A stretch of 64,000 nt of DNA, taken from the NCBI GenBank assembly GCA_038501195.1, contig JBBPUQ010000005.1:1178001-1242000 (forward strand), in the 5' to 3' direction. Each line of letters starts with the position of its first letter. Position 1 is the stretch's first letter. Shown here in pieces: positions 12,163 to 23,750 of the stretch. The stretch comes from Nemania diffusa (lineage: Eukaryota; Ascomycota; Sordariomycetes; Xylariales; Xylariaceae). Position numbers and translations under genes: made by a program. The notes under the pieces were generated by a model. It ran no database searches. It was given only the letters and a program-made list of their open reading frames with translations, and was not told the DNA's origin.

Positions 12163-13194
12163 GGTCAGAAGGAACTACTTCATGGGGCTAGAAACCAGTG
12201 CGTTTCCCCAGGACATCCCGATATTGTGGATGTTGGGGAAATGGGGAAATGTGCGGGGAAGGATATAAATTGAAGAATGGCTGAGTACTGACCGATATAG
12301 GATCGACATGAAGCCCGTGAGTGGCGTGGGTGGGTCTTCGTGCCTCCGGGTACCGACCGTACCACTTCACCGCGCCGACGGTGTAACCGTTTGCAAGTTG
12401 GAGTCCGAACTTAGAGAGCAGCAAGATGATTGTGTTCTTGACACACAATATACAAAAGATCCTAAAACAGAGGCGGTATGGCAATAGCTAACAACATCGA
12501 AAAAGACGCTTTACCTCGTTAGCAAGAAGTGTGTAAGTTTCGATGACACCGTTCATGATGGCCCGTCGGGTATGTGAATGTGGAATGTGGAATGTTTAAA
12601 CACTTACGCGGATGGCATGGATTGCTCATGAGGTTATATCGTATTCTTATCCATCAGCCGAACCTAGAACTAATAGCGTCCTATCTCTGTGAAATAGCAC
12701 TTGCATCAGGGTCCCTATGATTTGTTTCGACCTAGAATCCGTGAAATCAGTTTTATAGAGGGAAGGAGAGAGGCGAGAGAGAGAAGCAGAAGTAAGGAAG
12801 AAATCCTACGTGCTACGACCTCCAGTATTATCGGCTGATCGCCTGCACTCGAAGACTGAATCTACCTCACACCCTCCTTCCGAGCTGACATCCCACCCTT
12901 GCAAAGAAGGCCGAGACTAGTTAGAAGTCTCTCCACCGCAGGCTATTTTCCAATCAGATGCCAACACGACTAGAGGAATGCGTTGATCCTAGCCAGTCCA
13001 ACTGAACTCTTTATTCGAAGAAACCCATCGGTAGAAGGCTTTGTCACTACTCAGGGCTCTTGAAGGGCTCGAGCTGTTTTCTACGCCAGCTTTTCAGACA
13101 ATGCCAGCCTGAGAACGCTCCAGATCTGATAAGACTTCACTGAGGGTGGAACGTTTAAGATACTGTAGTTTCTGTTGGTCACTTTCGTTGGCTT

Positions 13195-13409
13195 GACCTA
13201 CAGGTCTACAGCATCATAAATGTTAGTAAGGCGCTTATACATAGTAAATTCAAGTAGAAACTTCGCTGTTGATCAGTCTTGCAGCGTTATTGCTGCCGAA
13301 CAGCCCTTGTTCAGCAAGTAGATCTGGAGAACTTCATTACCAAAAATTCCCTGCCAATACAAGCTACTAGCGCCGCGCTAACATTTATGATCCGGTAGAC
13401 TTGTAGGTC
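13195..13409. repeat. Inverted repeat, possible MITE or decayed transposon end
   Basis: The left arm (13195-13234) and right arm (13370-13409) are about 40 bp each and roughly 80 percent identical as reverse complements. Both read GACCTACARGTCTAC, then ATCATAAATGTTAG, then GCGC at the inner end. The 135-bp core between them has no coding frame. Similarity fades outward, with GTAG and CTGKTGG still shared. A miniature inverted-repeat element or paired transposon remnant fits; a simple cruciform of local origin is the alternative. No target-site duplication could be fixed. Confidence 0.6.
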
Positions 13410-13635
13410 GTACCCCTCCCACCAGTATCCTACAGAGATAGAAGTCTAGATAGCAGTCATCAAGGTAAAGCTCATCGTGGAATTGATAGCTGAGGAACTA
13501 TCAAGAGTGACTGGATACAGAAGAAATCATGAGGCTCTATAGATAGGCAAAGGAACAGGAGAGCCTTCTCTCTCAAAGAGGATGCTGATCTGTTGGATCT
13601 ATTGGATCGATAGATCCCATAGCAAAGCCTCCACA

Positions 13636-13729
13636 GCAATCCACGACACTATTGCCGAGCAATCCACGCCCACGACAATCCACCTAGTGCTGGCTAATTA
13701 GTAGATAAGACGGCCGACACGCAATCCAC
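13636..13729 (+). repeat. Four copies of the motif CAATCCAC
   Basis: The motif (G/A)CAATCCAC occurs at about 13636, 13659, 13675 and 13721, with irregular spacing of 23, 16 and 46 bp. It follows a run of GGATCTATTGGATCGATAGATCC-like partial palindromes near 13598-13618. It may be a subterminal repeat of a DNA transposon or a protein-binding array. No ORF is associated. Confidence 0.5.
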
Positions 13730-13925
13730 CCGGACTGGTGGTTGCATGGATTTAGCTGCCGGGATTGCTGGCCCTGTCCACGATCATAATAGTCTGAGCT
13801 TTCGAAGATGATTTTCATCGCGGCTTTGAGCATTAACAACCTGTTTGGAACCGTCCTCTTCTTCTGATGAAACATTACTAGTTAACGCACATACATTAGA
13901 ATGTATTAATCTTCCCATTACCCCG

Positions 13926-14719
13926 CTATAGTAGTTTCACACATGATATCAGGCAAAGTCCATCCTTTAAAACATTCTCTTTGAACCATTGCTGGACTTT
14001 ACCACTTCACCCTATACCCTGACACCCACGTCACACGTACCTGGTCGCAGGCTTTACCAATTTTCCCTTTGACATATTTGCTTTGCATAAGGGCTCATGC
14101 CTTTCTTTCCAATCCTGTATTTGACAGTCCTTGCTACAGTAAAATGGCGCTCGACATGCCGCACAGGTGCTTAGCTGATTTTGAGACAGCAGTCCGATCT
14201 TGGGACACTGGGCAGCAGCGATAGTCTTCAGCATCCGATTATGCAACGGAAAAACTATAGGGTCTTTTTACCACTTACGTGCTCGTTACTGCAAAGTATA
14301 TGTGCCTTCTTCGCACCCCGGAGTCGCACTTCCCGGGCCTCCCCAAATCGGCCTTGCGCCTCTCGGAGCGCGCCGACATTCTCTCTCGTAGCAGCGGCAT
14401 CTATCGCAGAGCCGTCTCGCTCACGTACTACTAATGCTTTGTGAAGGAACTCCTCCGCTTCGTCAAGCCTGCCTGCTCGAAGAAGGGCTTCGCCCAACCC
14501 GTTGTACGTAACGCCGACCTGAGTAGATGATTCGGGATACTCCTGTAGTCTTGACGCCAATGCTTCACGATGCAGTGGTATAGCCTCCTCTAATCGATGT
14601 ATTCTCAGAGCTTCCGAGGCGGCACTAGATTTAGAAAAGGCGGTAAGAGTCGGACCGGAGAGCGCGTCGGGTTCTTCCCTGCTCATACCAGGGGTGATAA
14701 TATTGATTTGGACAGCCAT
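13926..14719 (-). CDS. Small TPR and MYND zinc-finger protein
   Basis: Proposed exons are 14719-14279, 14207-14037 and 13991-13926, giving about 225 residues. Residues 40-130 form tetratricopeptide repeats of the kinesin-light-chain type (EAIPLHREALASRLQ; YNGLGEALLRAGRLDEAEEF; LHKALVVRE). The first splice (GTAAGT to CCCAG) joins CSNEH to CPK and completes a MYND finger with ligands C-x4-C, CAAC, YCSKDC and HEPLC. The third exon (QWFKENVLKDG) matches the usual tail of such fungal proteins, but its donor is weak (GTGTGA; a better GTACGT four bases upstream breaks the frame). MYND fingers bind proline-rich partners. The gene is short for the family and may be an N-terminally trimmed copy. Confidence 0.6.
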
Positions 14720-15669
14720 GATGAGGCGAAGAAGGACGTAGGCACCAAGAATGTAAGGAACCTAGTAGAAGATGCTTTACCACCTCCCAGATAATAAAAG
14801 GTGCCGGTGCTACTTGTAAATAGTAGAAGACGCAGCACAGGTCGTACCAAAGCCAACGTAGTCAAAACAAGAGTATGAGGAGCGGCGAACGCACATCTAT
14901 TAGGATAAGCAATAAAACACTCGAAAATAATCGGAATCTCTTATTATAGTATAGACGGGTACCCAAGCAATCTCTTAGAGACAAGGATGGCTTTAATGGC
15001 GTTTCATCGCATAGACTATTGCAAGTTTATAGACCCTTCTAGAGCCGCTACGATTTTTGTGGCGTTTGAGAAGTCTAGACAGTTCGATATATCTCAGCTG
15101 CCTGTCCATCCAATTATTGAGTTCCGCCGTGTATGTAGGAGCCATTGCCAAGTACAATAGTCCCCCAGACACATAGCACGGGGTTTGCGATCACACACAG
15201 GGCGGATATACCTATTTTAAGAAGTCAATAACCAAGCTATCAGTAAGATGACACACAGAGCACTGAGACCAGTTCCGGAACAACCTCCGGCGACTTCAAG
15301 TCAAATAAATTCCATGGCCTCGACTACCTAGGTACGTCCAGCAATGATGTGATGAAGGTGCACGGGCATGGCTCAATAGAACAGCTTCAGTAGGACCTTC
15401 AATCGGTAGTTCGATCATGCGAGGTTACAGAGGCAGATACATGATCTTAATTAATCAAAATAACATATAATAGCAACAGTTTCCATGAAATTGTACAGTT
15501 TGTACCATGTATAGTCTGCTAGGTTCATTAAGAAAGGTGAGGTTCACTTCATAACATTATACGTCGTGCTTCAGCTAATGAGATCTTTCAGCGCTAATAC
15601 GATTGATAGGATCTTGATATCATTTTCCAAAGAGGCCTAGAGATTGCTTGCATATCTACTTGTTATTTC
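14720..15669. other. Intergenic stretch; nothing recognised
   Basis: The 950-bp spacer is AT-rich and lies between the TPR-MYND start and the 3' end of the NmrA-like gene. Frames are short and broken. No repeat, tRNA or promoter element stood out beyond a CTACCTAGGTA palindrome at about 15325. Confidence 0.45.
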
Positions 15670-16818
15670 TCAATTGAAGGCAGAATAGAACAACTGCTTC
15701 ACCTGAGGTGGAATATCCTTATACGGTTCCAGCTGATCTTCGAGCAACAAACTGCGCAGAGTAGCCTTCTTATAGCCTTCGACGGTCCAAATATCCTCGC
15801 CAATTCCCTTTACGATGCTTCCAGTGCCCCAAGCCTTCCGACAGTACCAGCTGAGTGCTGTAGGGTTTCCGCTTTTGATGCCCTGCTCAATCTCGGCGTC
15901 AACCTTCTCCAGAGAGTGCACGAACTTCTGCGGCTCGGCACCGTGTTTCTCTTTCAGGGCCGCAGCGATTTCACTCCCTGTGGCCTTGAGCTCTGAAATA
16001 CCGATAGCGCGCCCTTGAAGCTGCGATGCCGGCGTTCTTGCGAATATCGAAGCATAAGCTGCGGCAACGTAGTCGCGCGTACTGTTTTGAATCAGCAGTA
16101 AGCTCATAATAGTTTCAATGCCGTGGAATGGTAGGGCCTTTACCAAAGAGTCAGTTGCTGGTTAGCACTGTCACCTGTGAAAATGATCTTGTTGCCAGAT
16201 ATATCAACGCCTAGGATCCTGTCGAAGTACCATTAATATATTTTCACCCCAGATAATCGAATTGCTCTTTTCGCTAGACATACGGGAACGCAAGAGATGA
16301 CTCAGTGAAGGCCCCTACTAGTACCACGGCCGTGGGAACACCGGCAGCCTTAGCTGCTTCCTCAACTTCCCTTTTTGTTTTGTTTGCGGGTATCCGGAGC
16401 CCTTGCTCGTCGACGCGGAACGCAAGATCAGACGGCACGAAAAGTTTCACGTTCGTCTTTGGGATAGCGTTTATGAAAGCGTGCTGCTTTGGAACTATCT
16501 CGCGCGCGGCAAATGACCTATGCGTGTGACTTGTTATTAGGAGGGATATTATTTATAGGGCTACCATGACTAGACAGCGCCTTCTTCAATAGAGGAGGAT
16601 ACGCACAGGACAATATCGACGTCTTGTAAAGCAGGGACGAGAGTGCCTACGTCGTCTATATCTATTTCTGCCGTAGATACGCCCGTGGGAAGAGCGGATA
16701 TGTCGGAGCCAGCCCGGTGGAGTACCTTGATCGGAGCACCGGTGGCGGCGAGGGCGCGGAGAACCGGCGAACCCACCCAGCCCCGATGGCCATAAATAGC
16801 AATGCGATTGAACGACAT
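15670..16818 (-). CDS. NmrA-like / isoflavone-reductase-type NAD(P)-binding protein
   Basis: Exons are 16818-16607, 16517-16284, 16218-16144 and 16081-15670; phases agree and give 310 residues, the usual length. The N-terminal Rossmann motif is IAIYGHRGWVGSPVL (G-x2-G-x2-G, residues 6-20). The family patch HAFINAIPKTNVKLFVPSDLAF follows, and AGVPTAVVLVGAFTE leads to the substrate side. Members are atypical short-chain reductases or redox sensors of the NmrA/PCBER type (PF05368), cytosolic and NADPH-binding. Read without splicing the gene seems to carry a TAG in each intron; the donors GTGCGT, GTATGT and GTAAAG remove all of them. The specific substrate is not predictable, and there is no biosynthetic cluster around it. 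Confidence 0.9.
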
Positions 16819-18610
16819 GGTGTATGACAGTAAGTTGATGGTTTGTAGTCAGACTTGCGGAGGAAAAGGGAAACCAGCGAGCTTTTGCTTCAATTAAATA
16901 AAATTTGAGAGTCAAGCTCAAGGTTTGTTGACGTTAGTGAGCCGGTATTTATGATAAGTGACAAGTCATAGAACCCGTACACTTACTTACGTACATAAGT
17001 AATTTTACTACTACAAGTGCTTATAATAGGCACCGGAACCCTGTCCTTGATTCTACGTCCCGGTTTAGACTTGATAAAACGTACGAATCTATTGCATACT
17101 CGGCCGAGTAATAGCTAGCAAGTCTAGAGAGGCGGCTTGTACCTAGGTACCAGACATTTCGCAAACGTTTTCTCGGCACTCGCCTTGTCGCATAGATCCG
17201 GAATTGGTCTATCTCCGAAACATGGTAGCCTTCTTCGGACGGTCGGGCGGTTAGCGCTTTTCTGAATGGCTAGCGGATTGGCGAAAGACCCGGTAACCGC
17301 GCACTATGCTTTGATGAGTGCCACTTACATGGGGCTAGGTCTATTATGACTCTTACCGGTGAGCAGATTATTATTATATATATTATAATGCTGATAAATC
17401 GCGAGGCTGAGACAATGGTTCAATAGCGAGATGAGGCATCGATTTTATACCATTTTATCGTAATATTTGGACATGTAGAAGGCAATTAGCAGAAAAGCAA
17501 CCTCCGGACAATAGTTATCGCATTTCTGAATATGGGAGAATTAACCCATTATCCTTGTTGAGGGCAAAATAGCTCACTTTCCATACAGGAATATGGGAGT
17601 TCCTATTCAGGTTACGCAATTAGCAACGAAAGAGTGCAGCACCAAAAACCCCTTTAGTGTACTCTACTTATACCTCCTTTAGTTGAAGGCGAGGGCATGT
17701 TACAAATGTCTTCTTTTTGTTATTGACAGTTCTATTTTGCCCTGTTTATAATATATTTCTTAAGATCGATAGTAGGGGGGGTCGCGAAGGGTCAATATAT
17801 CAAACTATGAAAGGATGCGCGCACTAAATAGTAAATCTAACGGCTTTGCACTGCACAAGCCCTATAAATCACCTGGCTTGGAATGGCACACTACCAGGAT
17901 GGTGTTGTTAACCTCCTTTGAGTTCTCGTTGCTCTAACATTTAACTAATACTGTCTAGATAGCTTTACGAAGCCCGCGGGACTTTTGATGCCCACGACTC
18001 GTTGCGTGTAGCATAAATAACATAATAGCTACAATGTGATTTCCAGGGTACCGTGGACGGGAAGGAGGAATGTCGAAAATAAAGGGGAGAGGAGGGTTAT
18101 GGCGACCCCGTTTCGACTAAGTACGAATACCTCACGTACTTAGCCATGCTTACTAGAGTCTATACCTATAATGATGCCGCACCAAACAGGCCTCGGCCTG
18201 GGCTAAGGGGATCACCACTCGAGCATAACTCAGCTCCTTATCTAGTTCCAATTCGGAAACAGACAAATCATCGCCGTTATTGTTCTATTATATTTCGGAC
18301 ACGTTATAAAAGAAATACACCACACACACACATACATACATATACATATATGTATGTAATGCCTGCTGTTAACACATTGCAGCGCTACACTAGCTAATGA
18401 TATACCTAAAAAGCTGTAGTTTCCGTCCATAGAGGTAAATGACCACTACATCAACTAGATTGTTATTGTTATTCTCAATATAGATTGCATTCCCTACTTA
18501 AACGAAATAGAAACCATTAATAGGTCACCGGCATACTGCCTGGAAGATTTGGAATCCCTAAGACTCTAAGTTAGCCACAAATCAAAGCATACAAGTCAAC
18601 GCTCAGCTAT
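16819..18610. other. AT-rich gene-free stretch
   Basis: No coding sequence is supported in this 1.8-kb region. It is AT-rich (for example the TATTATATATATTATAATG run near 17370-17390) and holds the CA/TA microsatellite at 18317-18358. It contains the promoter of the NmrA-like gene on its left and the 3' flank of the DUF1996 gene on its right. Confidence 0.5.
18317..18358. repeat. CA then CATA/TA microsatellite
   Basis: A run of CACACACACA passes into CATACATACATATACATATATGTATG-type sequence over about 40 bp, partly self-complementary at its right end. It is a simple-sequence repeat outside any gene. Confidence 0.8.
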
Positions 18611-19988
18611 TTACTTACACCCGTCCAAGCCCACATCCTCTTCCACAACCGACTTCTGCGTACATGCCATAGCGTCTTCATACGATTGAGATGTCAGAGC
18701 ACTACACTTCTCGTTGGCGCAATCGCGTCCCGACAGAGCGTCCATGCCGCGCTGGAGGGCATCGCCTTTCCAGCCAAATAGGTAGTCACCATGTTGGCCG
18801 TGGCCCGATCTTATCAATTAGTAAGTACGGTGGATACATTCATAGGCGTAACATTAATCGTTGATATCCACAGCCAGTTCTTCGTTTCAGTAATGAAAAG
18901 ACAACTAGACTCCTATGATCACACAAAAAGGAGAGAGGGGTCAGGGGAAGCAAATTGTATACTTACCCGTCACCAAAACTATACACAAACGGCTGCGAGT
19001 TCGCCGAGAAGTACTTGGGGTCGTTGAACTGGCTCGTGTCCCAGTAGATCTCGTACATGACACCGGGGACCCTGACCGGGTGGGTCTTGGGGCAGGAGGC
19101 GCCCGCGAGACAGTTGCCCCCGCTGCAGATGCCTGGGGAGTACGCCATGTGCGACTTGTGGTCGGGGCTGTCGAGGTTCTTGCCGTCCCAGCAGGTCGGG
19201 AAGATGATGCTCGACCGGATCCCCTGCGGGCACGGCTTCGAAGGCAGCTCGGAGCTATCCGTCCTGTCGCACGGCTGGAAGCCGTTGCTGGCACCCAGAC
19301 ACCGGTGACAGATGCCCGGGTCTTTACCCGTCGTTGTGCGTAGCGCTGGGTCGCCTGCGAGCATTCGGAAACCCTGGCGAGTAATTAATTAGTATAATGA
19401 GGTAAAGAAGGAGGTAAATAGTGTTGAAAGCGACTAGGTATTTATTAAGCATTTGAGAGTGATGGGAAGAAAAAATAAAATGAATATACAGGTTGGAAAG
19501 CCGTGACCTTCTGGTCGCCAGAAAAGGGGCTCATATAGTATATCGTGAGGCCGCCATTCTGCTTGCAGCAAGTCGGATTTGGCATCTGCGGCACCCGTTT
19601 ATAGGTTCCATTCTCGGGAGATTTAAAATACAAGTTGGCAGTCCAGTAGTTGCTGAAGTCCTCGGCGTACGAACATGTAGTGCAGGTCGATGCTGAGGCG
19701 GGGTTAAGATGCGCAGGATCCATCTGTTTAAAGAATTGGTCATCAGATCACAACCAACGAGCTCTCGTGGGGTTTGTGAAGCAAGTCTGGCTTGTTTACC
19801 GTCGCGTTAAACGAGTTACCACCGACAACTTGGTGTGTGTGCGGAGACGGCACCATCCCGGGAGAGACCAGAGGGTCGATCCGCTCGATTACGAGTTGCG
19901 AGCAGACGAAACGTAACAGACGGCCCTGGGCGGAGGCATGCTGCGCAAAAAGTACTGTAGCAACAGTGGTAAGCAGTATCCATAACAT
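18611..19988 (-). CDS. Secreted DUF1996 protein
   Basis: Exons are 19988-19800, 19723-19490, 19373-18967 and 18809-18611; phases close to give 342 residues. A signal peptide is clear (MLWILLTTVATVLFAQHASA, residues 1-20). The DUF1996 domain (PF09362) begins at about residue 25 with the family landmarks FVCSQLVIERIDPLVSPG, PSPHTHQVVGG, TCTTCSYAEDFSNYWTANLY, GFRMLAGDP, SSIIFPTCWDG, SHMAYS and HGDYLFGWKGDAL. The family is extracellular and conserved in filamentous fungi; one member has been linked to capsule or wall fibres in Cryptococcus, but the activity is unknown. The splice at 19799 (ACG then GTAAAC) restores the family reading FNAT-MDPAHLNP, supporting the first intron. Confidence 0.92.
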
Positions 19989-22151
19989 AGCGACTCAAGA
20001 GACTTCAAAGAGTCTGTACGGAGATTTGTGAGCTTAGGTGGATGCCTTCAAGGCGCTTCTACTTCTCGACGTCAGGTTGTCCGAGGAGTATCTTATACGG
20101 GAATATACTCGGCCCGGGGCCATGAACTGCCGTGATCTTCTCTAAGTATGGCATCTACTTCTGGATATGACAATAGCCAATCATAGCGCAGCTCTTTTGA
20201 CGGCGAGCCAAACAGCATGCTGGGTGAGAGTGTTCGGGGTCAATAGGCTGAATAGACAAAGATGAGCTACCCACTTACTAACCTTGACTCCTGCCTAGGC
20301 AGTGCTCGAGAGTGTCGTCGCCACCGACGTCGATATCAATCCTAGCACTTCTCTCAGCAAATATGACTGAGATACATCGCGACGCGTGATAATTATTTGA
20401 TGACACTGGTATTTCTAAACTATTGGCGGACTACCTGTCAGACGGAAATGATAGCGCGGTAATCGCGAATGGTACTCGCTTCTATAATATAAAAGTAATA
20501 CTTCAGTTGACAATCTTTCACAGAATTAAATATATAATCTTACTGAAATTCAAGCCATGATAGCGAGGTTTAGTCATGGGACCATTTAGCGAAAGGGGAA
20601 TTCCACGATTTAAACATGCGCGTACTAGATATTTCATACCATCGCATCGTGGTAACGACGCTATGCAAACCACTGCTAAAATATAGCGATGCTGAGATAA
20701 TCAATGCCGCCACCCAGTGTGGGAGCCATGACGTCGAGGTAGGTATGCCGGCTGCAGGTCCAGCTGGTCGCAAGGATGGGAAGACCCAAAAGGCGAACGT
20801 GGCATATGTATAAGATTGCATGACGGCTAAGAGAACAGGGGTGGCACCTACTGACAGTAGATGCATGAAGAGCCTCACTATGAAGAACTTCAAAGATATC
20901 GTCGGATATTGAACTAACATGATATACATGGTAGATAAAAGAGATGAGATGTTTGTCACGGATGACAGGCCATACACGGAGAGGCGTGGAAATTATAGTT
21001 AAAGGGAGCATTAGATTTTAGTTAAGAGGTATAACGGAATGCCTTTTTTTGACTAAATGGTGCGACGTGAATGATAAAACCGGTACGGCGAGAGGGGACA
21101 ACCCGTTCTGTACGCATGCTCACCTCGGTGCTGCTTGGTCGGTGGGCATCATGTTCTCGATCGCGAAATGTCAAAGGCAATGCTGTCGTATGATGTTCTT
21201 CTGATAAGCTATTACTACCTAGATGGGCAAGACAACACTTAAGCTTGATGTAGCGAGTTCAGAGAGTTGCCAAGTCTAGGTCAGATAAACAAGCTTTAGG
21301 GCGGGGAAGAAAAGCGCCGGCCAAGCTTTGAGGTCAAGGATACCGTCTACCCTAGATCAGTCAATCTAACCCTTGAGCGCCATTACCCACCGAGCCCTGC
21401 ATTGCGATCCTATGCACAAGGATGACGAGCCAGCCAGAGCAAGGATTGGCTCTAAGCGATCGATGCAGATATCTACAGTATATGTACTTGTATGTGTAAA
21501 TTCTTAGATTGCATACATGTCGAGCTCTGATGCGGCTGGTGCTAGCTAATGTTCTGGACACAGTTGCAGCATTACCTAGTGTGTGTGTGCCATTATACGA
21601 GACACTTGACCATCTCCTGTGATATCTTCTATGAGACACGAGATGATCCTACAAAAGAGGTTGAAAAATAACAATGCATAGAAAATGCGCATAGGCCTAC
21701 ACATGCCCCTGCCCAAAACGTATAGTCTGAAACTAACCTATCTATATATAACTGAGCCCGCTGACACACTATGACTCTTAAAGCCTAGTTCATGCAGCTA
21801 AGCCGCCAGATTCAGGTTCGGAACAATTCGCTTAAATGAAGTCGAAATTTAGATGACCCTATTCGCCTCTACTAAGTAGACTACTGCGTAAGGCGGGGGA
21901 GTTTAGGAACTAAGACTCAATGGGCCCAAAGTGGGAATTGGTCTATAGATTCGTTTAGTAAGAATAAGTTGGGCTGAGATATTTATCCTAGTCTACGGCG
22001 TCTATCTACCGTACACAGATAGAATATAGATCAACTAGGTATATGTGTGCTGACATGGATGCCCCTGTGTAGAGAAAAAAAACTGTTTCCCTTGTCTTAA
22101 TCGCGAAATCCGTGCTTTCCTGGAGGGTTACAGATTCAAAAACAACCGTGT
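19989..22151. other. Intergenic stretch; divergent promoters
   Basis: This 2.1-kb spacer separates two divergent genes (DUF1996 on the minus strand, a membrane protein on the plus strand). A 135-codon minus frame at 20570-20977 is hydrophobic but has no homologous motif and no codon pattern that convinces me. No repeat or RNA gene was recognised. Confidence 0.45.
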
Positions 22152-23750
22152 ATGAGACCATTTGTGGTCGTTGCAAGCAACAACAACATATTGCTGTGTC
22201 TCTACGCCATGCATATCCCTAAGTTCCCTCCGCTCCCTCGGTTCTCCTACACTCTCACCCGAAATTACCCCTACTCGTGGGTCACTCCCGTCGTTATATT
22301 AGGTGCCATTGTCGCGATTACTCTGGTCACGATTATCAACGTCGCAACAATAGGCTTTGATCTTGTCGCAATCTCTACTAGCAACCCTAATCAGACTTTA
22401 TACGATGCGAATCCATATGGGCATACCGGGTTGCTGTCCCTTCTCGCCAGGGGCGTGAAGGCCACATGTACAGCAGCTACGCTACCAATAAACATCCAGA
22501 TTTTCACTACCAACTACGCCATTCCGTATACGCTTTCGAGTGTCTGGCGAGAGAATGAAGACGGGAATCGAGAGGATTTAGGCTCCCTCGTTTATTCGAA
22601 TCAACCTATAGATTGTAATGTGAGACAAGTTATAATCCAGGTGCTTGGGAAATATACCCAGACCCCAATCCTTACGGCCCGATCGCGAGTGGGCTTGCTG
22701 CTCAAAACTCAGGCTACATGCTCCGTCGACCTCGAGACACGACAGTCGGGGTCTGATACAACCAGCGGGCGGACGTATTTCAACCTGACGGGGTCCTATA
22801 ATGTGCTTGACGAGACCGTTCCTCGTTTCCTCTTAAGGAACGAAACCCAGAAGGCGAGCTTGTTCTGGGGCGAATCCCTGCTGAGCGTGTACTCCCGAAT
22901 CACAGCAGGGGCCTATCACGAAGAGGCCAGTGCCTTCTCATGGGGGCAAGACGGCACTTATAACGCCTATATCGGACTGACTAGACAGTCAAACGCGACA
23001 ATGGGGTCGGCAGACGAGGTAACGAGCAACGAATTCTTCTCCGTCAAGTGTTTTACCGAGGCGAGCTACTGCAACGGTAGCACCATTCCGTGGCTATCTC
23101 AAGGCAAGGGCGTCGACGGGCACCAGTTCGATCCTTACGCGAACATCTGGAGTTCAGTCGACATTCTGGGGAAGGCCATGTGGTTCACAGTCATGACGGA
23201 TCTAGGAAAAAACAACACAGCTATCCCTAACATGCTTGCATACCCATTTCTTCTCACCAATCTCAGCCAGAACTTGACGAATGAAGTGCAATACTGGGAG
23301 CACGCGAACAGTACCCTCACCGGTAATACCGTAGGAATCGACCATACCCTCGCAACTACGTCGTTCAGCGCATCCACGGTCCCCCAACCCGCGCTCGGGG
23401 CACAGCCTAGCTTCCTGTCGACCGACTACATCTGCCAAGTGCCCAGGTCGAAAGCCCCTGGCATCCGCTTCCTTTTAATCTTGATGTCGGACCTTGTCTT
23501 TCTCCAGACGATATGGTCGATCTTCAAACTTCTCCTCGACTACAAAGTGGGACGGGATAACCCAGCATCGACGCACTGTGAAGGATGCCTCGAGAGCCCC
23601 GTCCAGGAGGGTGCGGGACTCGCGGGGCCTACGAACATCACCGCTATCACAACCCGAAAGCCTTACATCGGCAGGAGGTCACTCGACGAAAGTGATGTAG
23701 AGATGGTTAGCTACGAGCAGATTAACGTAACAGAAAAGCACGTCAACTAA
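22152..23750 (+). CDS. Fungal membrane protein with large extracellular loop
   Basis: A single exon of 532 residues starts at 22152; the Met at 22209 (MHIPKFPPLPRFSYTLTRNY) may be the true start, giving 513. Two membrane spans are visible: residues about 46-67 (VVILGAIVAITLVTIINVAT) and about 451-472 (IRFLLILMSDLVFLQTIWSI). Between them lie about 380 residues rich in Asn-x-Ser/Thr sites (NQT, NLT, NET, NAT, NGS, NNT, NLS, NST) with scattered cysteines, so this part is probably outside the cell and glycosylated. A cytosolic tail follows, with Tyr and acidic residues. The arrangement matches a common class of uncharacterised plasma-membrane proteins of filamentous ascomycetes. No function can be assigned. 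Confidence 0.8.
   Translation: MRPFVVVASNNNILLCLYAMHIPKFPPLPRFSYTLTRNYPYSWVTPVVILGAIVAITLVTIINVATIGFDLVAISTSNPNQTLYDANPYGHTGLLSLLARGVKATCTAATLPINIQIFTTNYAIPYTLSSVWRENEDGNREDLGSLVYSNQPIDCNVRQVIIQVLGKYTQTPILTARSRVGLLLKTQATCSVDLETRQSGSDTTSGRTYFNLTGSYNVLDETVPRFLLRNETQKASLFWGESLLSVYSRITAGAYHEEASAFSWGQDGTYNAYIGLTRQSNATMGSADEVTSNEFFSVKCFTEASYCNGSTIPWLSQGKGVDGHQFDPYANIWSSVDILGKAMWFTVMTDLGKNNTAIPNMLAYPFLLTNLSQNLTNEVQYWEHANSTLTGNTVGIDHTLATTSFSASTVPQPALGAQPSFLSTDYICQVPRSKAPGIRFLLILMSDLVFLQTIWSIFKLLLDYKVGRDNPASTHCEGCLESPVQEGAGLAGPTNITAITTRKPYIGRRSLDESDVEMVSYEQINVTEKHVN

Larger units (their letters stand above)
12163..13925. other. Repeat-containing gene-free stretch
   Basis: This spacer is upstream of the HET gene. 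It contains the inverted repeat at 13195-13409 and the AATCCAC cluster at 13636-13729, both listed separately, plus a GAGAGA purine run near 12760-12785. Short minus-strand frames at 12180-12484 have no recognisable content and sit in the HET 5' leader. I see no intact gene. Confidence 0.55.

Noticed and set aside
13636..13729. CRISPR-like array
   Set aside because: Only four very short repeats with uneven spacing, in a eukaryotic genome.
15670..16818. NmrA-like gene as a pseudogene with two TAG stops
   Set aside because: Canonical donors GTGCGT, GTATGT and GTAAAG place all stops in introns, and the spliced frame closes at 310 residues.
18915..19343. Arg/Ala-rich plus-strand ORF of 142 codons
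   Set aside because: It is a shadow of DUF1996 exon 3 in GC-rich DNA.
20570..20977. 135-codon hydrophobic minus-strand frame
   Set aside because: No motif, signal or neighbour supports it, and hydrophobic frames are common in AT-rich DNA.
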